Below are positions 55,950-64,000 of a stretch of 64,000 bases of DNA, piece by piece. A model generated the notes under the pieces. The model saw only the letters and a list, made by a program, of their open reading frames with translations, made no database searches and was not told where the DNA came from. Within the stretch, counting starts at the first letter, position 1, and each line of letters starts with the position of its first letter. The position numbers were made by a program, and so were the translations under genes. Location: assembly GCA_051294375.1 (NCBI GenBank), contig CM119264.1, positions 28,872,696 to 28,936,695 on the forward strand, written 5' to 3'. This DNA is from Paraspadella gotoi (lineage: Eukaryota > Chaetognatha).

Positions 55950-57717
55950 CGCCCCCCCCTATTCCCCCCCTCAATTCCGCCCCTCCTCCTCCTCCTCTTA
56001 TCCACGCGTCCCGTGTTAGGACCCGAGCGATAAGACGCGGGCAAACAAAACCCGGTATTGGAGTCGTTAAGCAAATAAGTTATCGCACGGAATAACGTTT
56101 TATGCTCGAACGAGTTTTTGGCGTCGGGAGAGAAGGCGGCGGGTTTTCGGGGGGATGGAGGTAGAAGGGGGTGGAGGGGGAGAGGCGGATGGGAAGGCGT
56201 GTAGTCGGGCATTGCAATATGTTCACTTTGTTCTCTATGTTCATTTTTTTTTCACCTCACCTATAAGCATGTGGATAATCGAGTAAAACAATCAGCTCAT
56301 GACCAATTGGTAACAGGCCTCGGTGGCTTGGAAACACCTCAAGCCTGGTTCCAAGCCCAGGACCCGTTCCATGGCTGCTGGAGTGGGTTAAAGAAGCTGC
56401 AGATAGCAATCTTCAGCCACGGGTGTGAGAGTTCATCCGGTTGCGTGTAGAGATGCCAGGGAGATGCAAATGGACCAGGGTAAAATTGGAGAGGCGGTGT
56501 CTGACTCGATGTGGGACACTTGGGCTGCGTGATGCTTAGTTTTAAAAGATTTTGTGACCTCGCTGGACGTTTCTAGCGTAAGAAAGAAATCTCACAGGTT
56601 GAACACTGGACTGATCTCGGCCGGGGTTTAAGCCTGGCTTGTAGACTACTGGTCTTCTCAGGTATCACAATTGGGCCTAAATTAATAAGACCAGACTGTT
56701 CTTGATCTTTGAAGTGGACTTGTGTATAGGTTCAAAGACCGGGATCGGCAGGACCCGTTTCATGGCTGCTAGAGGGGGTAAATAAGTCTTCGGCCCACTT
56801 AGCGCCTTGTCATTAAATTTACAATTCTCTGTTTTTTTTTGCATCTATGAAAGTTGCAAAATTACTATCACTATTTTTATTTTTTATTTTTTAGATTTAA
56901 AATAACTATTATTTATGATGTTAGTTAAAATGTTTTATGTTAAATATTTAAATATAGTATTATTTATCTGTTTGGGATAAGCGTCGCAGCAGTCAATGAA
57001 GACAGAGGATAAATTGTTATGTTTTCCTAACAGCTTTGTTTTTTTTTAAGAGAAAAAATACATCGACAGAAATAGATTAAAAAAATAGACGGAAGGAATA
57101 ATAAATTAATCATTAATCGTTGAACGAAAACAGAAACGAAGAACAAAAAGAGAAAGAAATGAGGAAAAAGAGAAAAAGAAAAAGAGAAAATTAATTTGAC
57201 GAGAAGAAAAGAAGGGAAAAATATTGGAAGAGAAAATGAATTAAAAAGAAGAAAATGAAATAAAAATAAGAAAATGAATTAAAAAGAAGAAAATGAAATA
57301 AAAAGAGGAAAATGAAATAAAAGAAATAAGAAAATGAAATAAAAAGAAGAAAATGAAATAAAAAGAAGAAATATAAGAAAAAATGAAATGAAATAAGAAA
57401 ATGAAATGAAACAAGAAAATAATTTAAAAAAAAGAAAATGAAATGAAAGAGGATAATGAAATAAAGAGGAAATATAAAAGAAATAAGAAAATGAAAATAA
57501 AAAGAAGAAAATGAAATAAATAAAGAAAATGAAATAGCAAAAGAAGAAAATGAAATAAAAAATGAAATGAAATAAGAAAATGAAAATAAAAGAAGAAAAA
57601 TTAAAAGAAACAAAGAAAAATAAATAAAATATTAGTTGTAACCAATTTCATAAGAAAATGAAATAAAAAAAAGAAATAAATAAGAAAATCAAATAAAATA
57701 AGAAAATGAAATAAAAA
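55950..57717. repeat. Duplicated block, cleaner copy
   Basis: Repeats at 57743-59600 with many indels. Landmarks are CCACGCGTCCCGTG, GCATGTGGATAATCGAG and GGACCCGTTCCATGGCTGCT. That last motif also occurs a second time inside each copy (56370 and 56751; 58178 and 58921). The block ends in a purine-rich GAAATAAAA tract (57190-57717) that meets a 25-N gap. No gene seen. Confidence 0.9.
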
Positions 57718-57742
57718 NNNNNNNNNNNNNNNNNNNNNNNNN

Positions 57743-59600
57743 CACAAGGAGATCTCCTCTTATTCCACGCGTCCCGTGCTTAGGACCGAGCGCATAAGAC
57801 GCGCGCCAACAAACCGGTTATTGGAGTCCGTTAGGCAAATAAGCGTTCATCGCACGGAATATAACGTTTTATTGCTCGCAACGGACGGTGTGAGTATATT
57901 TGCGACTGTCGGAGAGAAGGCGGCGGGTTTTCGGGGGATGGCAGCGTAGAGGAGGGTGGAGGGGGAGGAGGGGGATGGGAAGGTTGGGCGTGGTAGGATG
58001 GTCGAGGCTATGTGTGCAAATATGGATCGTTCACACTTTGGTTCTCTATGTTTCATTTTTTTTCACCTCGCCTATAAGCATGTGGATTAATCGAAGTAAA
58101 ACAATCAGTCTCATGACAATTGTAACGGAGGCCGGTGGTGGCTTTGGAAACCCGACTCAACGCCTGGTTCCAAGCCCAGGACGCCGTTCCATGGCTGCTG
58201 GAGTGGGTTAAAGAAGTCTGCAGATAGCAATCTTACAGCCACGGGTGTGGAGAGTTCAGTCCGGGTTGCGGTGTAGAGGATGCCAGGAGAATGGCGAAAT
58301 GGATACCGAGGGTAAAAATTGGAAGAGAAGCGGGTGTTCTGACTCGATGTGGCGACCACTTGGCTGCGTGAATGCTGCTAAGTTTCTAAAAAAGATTTTT
58401 GTGACGTCGCTTCGAACCGTTGTCTTAGCGTCATCGAAAAGAATCTCACAGCGTCGAACAACGTAGGACTGGATCTGGCGACGGGGTTTTTAAGCCTGCG
58501 CCTTGTAGACTACTGGTCTTGCTACAGGGTATCCGAACAATTTGGGTGGGTCCTAAAATTAAAATAGACCAGATGATGCTCCAGGAAGCTTTCTCTTGGG
58601 ATCTTGTTGGGGAATGTCTGACTTTGTGTGGAGAGTGGTATGTGTGGGCGCTAGTTGTATAGAGGAAGATCCTATCAGGAGAACTGGAATCTTTGTTTGT
58701 ATCGAGATAAACGAGCTAGATCCGCATGAAGGTTGTGCTCAGGCTGTTTTATATCTTTTGTGTATTTTATTTAGTTCCTAACGTTTTGTTCATGACTTCT
58801 ATGATTGTGTATGCGTGAAAATTAATTCAGTCTGGATTTAAAAGCTCTTGATGAAAAGTAAATACTTTTATTATTACTTTATACACAAAATCGTGGTTCA
58901 AAAGGACGCGGATGCGGCAGAGGACCCGTTTCATGGCTGCTAGAGGGGAGTAAATAAGTAATTACGGCCCACGTTAGCATCGTTGTCATTAAATTTACCA
59001 TTCCCTGGTTTTTTTTTTGCATATCTAAGTGCTATGACAAGTTGGCAGAAATAACTTGTTTCAGCTAAAAATGTTTTTAATTAAATATTTAAATAGTAAT
59101 TAATTCATTTATCTGTTTGGGATAAGCGCCGGGGCAGCAAAAAAGTTCAATGAAGACAGAGGAATAAATTGTTATGTTTTCCGCTAACAGCTTTGTTTTT
59201 TCATTTTTAAAGAGAAAAAAATACATCGACAGAATAGATTAAAAAAAGAAGACGGAAAGGTAAATACGAGTCAAATTAATCATTAATCGTTGAACGAATG
59301 GACAGAAAACGAAGAACAGAAAAGAGGAAAGAATTGAGGAAAAAGAGAAAGAAGAAAGGAGAAAATTACATTTGCGAGAAGAAAAGAAGGGAAAGTATTG
59401 GAAGAGAAAATGAATATTAAAAAGAAGAAAATTGAAATAAAATAAAGAAAATGAAAGTTAAAAGAGAAAATGAAATAAAAAGAAGAAAATGAAATAAAAA
59501 GAAGAAAATAAAATGATAGAGAAAAAATGAATGAAATAGAGAAAATGAAAATGAAACAGCAAGAAAAGTAATTATTAAAAAAAGAAAAATGAAAAAAAAT
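57743..59600. repeat. Duplicated block, error-rich copy with an insertion
   Basis: Follows the order of 55950-57717 but carries an extra segment of roughly 310 bases (about 58573-58890) not present in the other copy. It ends in the same purine-rich tract. Confidence 0.88.
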
Positions 59601-60377
59601 ATTATTGAAAAATATTAATATATAATTACTAATTATATATTGTAAAAGTTAAAGCATATATGTTTGTTAATAATTTTTACACATTTTGTTCTATGTAAGT
59701 AATATATAATCGAACAATATTGAGTGAGTTTAATTATTATATATAATTTTAGTCAATAAAATGTTTTTTTGATAAAGTAATAAATTATAATAGACTTAGC
59801 ATATTTTAAAGCTGGAATATGAATTTTGAGATTAAAGTGCTCCACTAATATTTTATGGCTGTTATTATTATTTGAGATTAAGTTATTAATTAAATATCAG
59901 CAATATTTTTCTTGAAATATAAAAATTAATATCTGTATGTATTTATTTTTTATAATAAAGTTATATATAATTTTTTAAAAAAATGTTGTGTTTTATATTA
60001 AGGGGCTTAAATAAGATGAGGTAACTGCGAAATATTTGAGAACGCATATTGTGTAACTTTTATCCTTAAGAAATAGATGCCATGCTTTGAAGAACGAACT
60101 GATATGATTATTAATTTTGTTTTTTTTAAATTAATGATTGTCTTGACTGTATAATTCTGTAGAATAATGATAGATGTATAACGACATTAAAAACTTGTAA
60201 GCATTTCAACTAAACTAATTTAATAAAAAATTTTATAAAAATTTTCAAAAACTTTAAAATGAGACATTTAAAAAAAAACCATGGCCATTTGATATCGAAT
60301 TTTTCACTGACGCTACCACATTAAAGTGTCTACATATGGTCATAATCCTTTAAAGGATTTTTATAAGAGTTTCAGAG
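59601..60377. other. AT-rich region, nothing recognised
   Basis: Very AT-rich, with no open frame of note. Its last 100 bases are the likely promoter region of the gene at 60378. Confidence 0.6.
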
Positions 60378-61042
60378 ATGGCAAGCTTCTTTTGTGTTTT
60401 CCTTGTTTTGACATCCTCATTCTGCCGCTCTCGTGAGTAACTTAAGTGAAACAATTTTTTACGAATTATACGATTATTTTTTTTCTTTTTATTAACTTTT
60501 CATGACAAAATTGCGAATCTGCTTATTTCACAGAACTAAGAAAAAACTTTGACATTAATTCTGAGTGGTGGATGGGTACTAATGGTATAAATAATCGGCA
60601 TTAAAGGTGACGAAAATTGAGAATGTTAAAAATATAAATTTCTGTTGATATGATAAATTATTAGTTAGTTATCGTGTGATTTGTTGCCTAGCACATTTAT
60701 GCATAAATTGTTTTAAGGATGTCTGATCCGACATCAATTTCAACCAAGCTCATGAACAGGCTCCATGGATACAGCAGAATCAAATGCGAACAGCAGTGTT
60801 CGACGCCTCACGTCTGAACAAACGTGCGTTGCTATGAAATGTCTCTTGGTTGAAAGAAATATTTTAAATTCAATGAGGTTTATTTCTTTGCTTGATACTT
60901 TTGTTTGATACTGATCATTATAATTTTTTGACAACATCTAGCACCAATACCAGATAGGACGCTGATCTCAATTACAACAAAAGGATTTAACTCAAAGAAC
61001 AACTCTGTTATCACTGCGTATATCGAATATGCTATTTCTTGA
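60378..61042 (+). CDS. Candidate small secreted protein gene, three exons, 65 residues
   Basis: Exons 60378-60432, 60534-60575 and 60942-61042 join in phase (1, 1) across good sites: donors GTGAGT and GTACTA, acceptors TTATTTCACAG and CAACATCTAG. The first exon is a textbook signal peptide, MASFFCVFLVLTSSFCRS (Met, short start, hydrophobic core, Cys near the end). The mature part reads QLRKNFDINSEWWM and then APIPDRTLISITTKGFNSKN, then NSVITAYIEYAIS, then TGA. It has no Cys pairs after the leader and two adjacent Trp. I recognise no family. An alternative middle exon exists around 60750-60839 (in-frame piece HEQAPWIQQNQMRTAVFDAS). Chance assembly of three short exons cannot be excluded, but signal peptide, phases, splice sites and a nearby AATAAA agree. 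Confidence 0.45.
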
Positions 61043-61100
61043 GTTTGGAAACTTGTTTAGGACATTACTTGCATTTTGTAAATGTTTCAATTCAAAGGAA

Positions 61101-61106
61101 AATAAA
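61101..61106 (+). terminator. Polyadenylation signal AATAAA
   Basis: AATAAA lies 59 bases after the stop of the candidate secreted-protein gene, a normal distance for a short 3' UTR. Confidence 0.45.
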
Positions 61107-63120
61107 GACAAGAACCGATTGAATGCCTACACCAGTGTATTGCAAAAGTTGTTGAAGATTGCACAGAGTGCATGGTTGTGTGAGTGACCTAGGTGCACTG
61201 TGATCTGGGCCTAGAGCAAGATGTAACAACTAGCGAATAAGTACTTTGGTTGGTTTAGGGGGCAAGTATGTCGATTATGCTGTTAAAATAGCCTGAAGTG
61301 AAAAATTTCGCAAATGTAAATGTGAAGTAAAAATCTAATATGAGTTTATGTAATATGTTACATACTTTGTTAATTTAGCATGTTTCAGTGTGTGTGCAGG
61401 GTTTATTTGGCAAAATGTTGGATGAGAATTAAATTATTTGACGCCGTGTACAAAATCCATCGTCGAGATCCCGATTGATTTCTTTTTTGTTTAGGCACAG
61501 CTAATGTTATTTGTAGGAGAGTACAAGTGTGTATTTTATAGATTTTTTAGTCGGGTGGCTGCTTATTAGAGCAGATTCCGACTCTATAAGCTATCTGCTT
61601 TCGTTCGATCCTGTACCACGGATTGTCAGAAGGGTTGTTCGGGCAACATCGCTTAAAAGAGTGGCAGCCGAAATTAATGCCTTTTGATCAAATTATGTCA
61701 TATGAAGCCAAATACTGCCAGTTGACATGAAAATAAAGCAAGTTGACAAAGGATTAAATGGCAAGTTGGTATTAGGCGCAGCTACAGTAATAGATTTGGA
61801 ATACAATCAATTGGATCTATAGATTTTTTTTTCTATAGATTTATTCAGAGAGTCTTTTTATGATGTTTGTTGTTATGAAAAGTTATACTGTGATTTATGA
61901 TATCGGGATTAGGCTTATTAAACCGCTTATATATCGTAGGCAGATCCGAACCATTGTTTTACTCAAAATTTGTTTGCCAAATGATTTCAAATTCACAATA
62001 GCGGAAATCATTTCAAGTCAGTCGCAATTACAAATGATTGAGATGAATAAATCAAAGCATGAGAGAGAGAGAGAGTTTGGCTGATTTTTTATGATCGATC
62101 AAAACAAACAGGCACCAATCTTTCTCTCTCTCATGCTTTGATTTTTCATCTCAATCATTTGTAATTTGAGCTGCTATTGAATGATTCGGCGCCATGGGAA
62201 TGAAATATTGGCGAAATAAATCTAAATGCTACTTGTACCTCCACAAAGTACTATTTAAATGACTAACTAACCTGATGGCATTGCGATGGTCCTTTAAGCA
62301 AGCAAAGCAAAAATTAAGTAGCTGTTAACTGTATTGTCAAAGCTCACCATAACGCTGTGAAAATATAATGTTAAACAGACTCAGCGTCCATAATCTTGCA
62401 ATCTATTCGAATATCAAGTTAATACGCGCATGCATCACTACAGAATTAAATACCGATAATTATAGAATTTTTCCAATGCTAATAGTTTGATATAAAAGAG
62501 GTAATAGGAGTTCATGTTCATATTTATTACACAAAAAATTCTTGTAACGCCGGTGTGGCTCAAAGTTTGATGCACGGTAAAAACGGTTCCTATCGCGCCC
62601 ATTTTCTATTACTTAGGTGTTTGAGGTCTTTTTTTGCGCTATGATTTTTTTTCAATAGTTTATTTATTATTTTCAAGATTTTAAATTTCATTTATGGATA
62701 ATTTGTATAAAAAATGGAATAATAATTTCCCTTCTATTACGTTTATATGCGGTGTTATTATCTTCTTTCGTACCAAGGCTTCGGTAAGTTTGAAAATGAA
62801 TTCTTATGGAGGCCGCGGAACACGCAATAACGAAGGCTTAGGCTAAATTCGGCGTTCTAATGAGAATTTGAAAGCTACGTAGTAACTTCTTTGTAGAAAC
62901 GCAAAACGGAAATCGCTTTAAATAGCGCGAAAGTTTGATTCCGCCGAGACAGCGTTTTTTCGCGGTCTTCTTTTTGGCCGATTAACTTTGTTTGGAACGC
63001 GTCGGGCCGAATTTACAATGAAATTTTGGAGATTCGGCCTAATTTCGCCATTCCTCTTTCCAAAGCGGAGATACCAAGATTTATAATAAGTAAATACGTC
63101 TAGTTTCGAAAACGACTGAC
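61107..63120. other. Intergenic region, no gene recognised
   Basis: Mixed composition. It contains the inverted repeat at 62025-62166 and a short plus-strand frame (61860-62084) without features of a real protein. Nothing else supported. Confidence 0.55.
62025..62166. repeat. Inverted repeat with 45-bp arms
   Basis: Left arm AATTACAAATGATTGAGATG and onward to a GA run (62026-62074). The right arm is its complement (about 62120-62166) and includes the CT run. The loop is about 45 bases. Confidence 0.9.
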
Positions 63121-63129
63121 ATCACCGCA

Positions 63130-63600
63130 GAGAATAATGAAATAAAAAAAGGAAATAAAATAAAAGAAATAAGAAACTGAAAATAAAAGAAGAAAATAGA
63201 ATAAAAATAAGAAAATGAAGAAAGAAGAAAATGAATAAAAAATGAAATGAAATAAGAAATGAATAAAGAAGGAATAAGATAAACAAAGAAAATGAATATA
63301 AATATTGGTTGTACAATTTCATAAGAAAATGAATAAAAAAAAAGAAATAAAATAAGAAAATCAAATAAAATAAGAAATGAAATAAAAAGAAGAATAAAAT
63401 AAACAGAATTGAAATAAAAAGATTAAATAAAAAAGAAATGAAATAAAATAAAGAAAATGAAAATAGAATAAGAAAATGAATAAAAAGAAGAAAATAAATA
63501 AACAAGAAATGAAATCAATAAGAAATGAAATAAAAAGAAAATGAAATAAAATAAGAAAATGAATAAAAGAGAAAGAAAATGAAACGTGAATAAAATGAAA
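63130..63600 (+). repeat. Purine-rich GAAATAAAA tract, third copy
   Basis: Shares the order of variants with 57240-57717, including a central TTGTACAATTTCATAAGAAA-like landmark (63310 and about 57640), so it is a related copy and not an independent simple repeat. Confidence 0.8.
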
Positions 63601-64000
63601 AAGGAATCACGACGAAGATTTAAAAACAGGAGGGATTTAAAAGAAGGGAAAGAAACAAAGGAAGAACAAAGGCGGGCGAAACAAAGGAAACGAAAGAAAA
63701 CGGAGGGCGAGAATCGGGAGAGGGAGAAGAAAGGAGGAAGAGGAGGAGGAGGAGAGGAAGAAATGGATTGGAAAAGGCGGCGTCCTCTGCTCACGAGGAG
63801 CGACCCGAAAAATGCGTAACGAAGCGAAGAAATGAGAATCTAGGTTTTTTTGGGGGGAAAAATAGAAAGTTACCTTCGCGGCGAAGAACAAATAATTTTG
63901 GATCAAAATACCAAGACGGTCTCTCGACCAACTTTTGGGTGGGTGAGGCAAGACGACGACAGACAGCTAATCAACTGGTCAGCGAAGCGGACAGACTTCG
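63601..64000. other. Purine-rich end of the window
   Basis: A/G-rich to 63770, then ordinary sequence. The 77-residue plus-strand frame here is Lys/Glu/Arg low complexity and not a convincing gene. Confidence 0.55.

Noticed and set aside
52987-56212. Long open frames crossing N runs
   Set aside because: Length comes from unknown bases; no recognisable residues on either side.
56330-56390. tRNA-derived SINE suggested by a GGTTCCAAGCC box
   Set aside because: One mismatch to the B box, no convincing A box at the right distance and no cloverleaf fold.
57191-57613. 140-residue Phe/Leu/Ile-rich frame, and a similar one at 63122-63505
   Set aside because: Complement of GAAATAAAA purine tracts; the apparent membrane protein is low-complexity sequence.

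Overview
This is a metazoan nuclear genome window. Genes are split by short GT-AG introns, the intergenic DNA is AT-rich, and long (CT)n, (GA)n, (ATCC)n and (TTTC)n microsatellites are frequent. The recognisable genes are a polycystin-2-type channel (PKD2), an actin-binding LIM protein (ABLIM/UNC-115 type), a small two-helix membrane protein resembling TMEM141, a three-domain gelsolin and an EPS8-type actin regulator. This suggests a bilaterian invertebrate. The 365-residue three-domain gelsolin is of the kind described from annelids and molluscs, but the sequence alone does not fix the phylum.

Layout. Positions 1-11398 and 14026-25456 are two copies of the same 11.4-kb segment: PKD2 3' end (+), LIM gene (-), TMEM141-like gene (-) and the last two gelsolin exons (-). 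Copy A (1-11398) has intact reading frames. Copy B is full of one-base indels up to about 21.2 kb and is nearly identical to copy A after that. Copy B is the one that connects to both neighbours: upstream PKD2 exons at 11462-13492 and upstream gelsolin exons at 25703-30218. The likely true order is PKD2 (+), ABLIM-like (-), TMEM141-like (-), gelsolin (-), EPS8 (-), with copy A a redundant contig, probably an assembly or haplotig duplication.

The gelsolin gene (30218 to 23533, minus) can be reconstructed as ten phase-compatible exons encoding 365 residues. The EPS8 gene lies upstream on the same strand: SH3 exons at 33029-35222, and at least four more exons at 44675-47627. A 9-kb low-quality block separates the two parts. 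It holds an AT-rich satellite, a 160-bp foldback, CACGTCACT-type repeats and several gaps. ABLIM, gelsolin and EPS8 all act on actin filaments, so three consecutive actin regulators sit on the minus strand, interrupted only by the TMEM141-like gene.

The right part (48-64 kb) is mostly microsatellites, N gaps and a second duplicated block (55950-57717 and 57743-59600). The best candidate for something undescribed is a three-exon, phase-consistent gene at 60378-61042 (+). It encodes a 65-residue peptide with a signal peptide, and an AATAAA lies 59 bases after its stop. No rRNA, tRNA or CRISPR feature was seen. The exact 25-N gaps adjoin error-rich sequence, which fits gap filling with uncorrected long reads, so frameshifts in those zones should not be read as biology.
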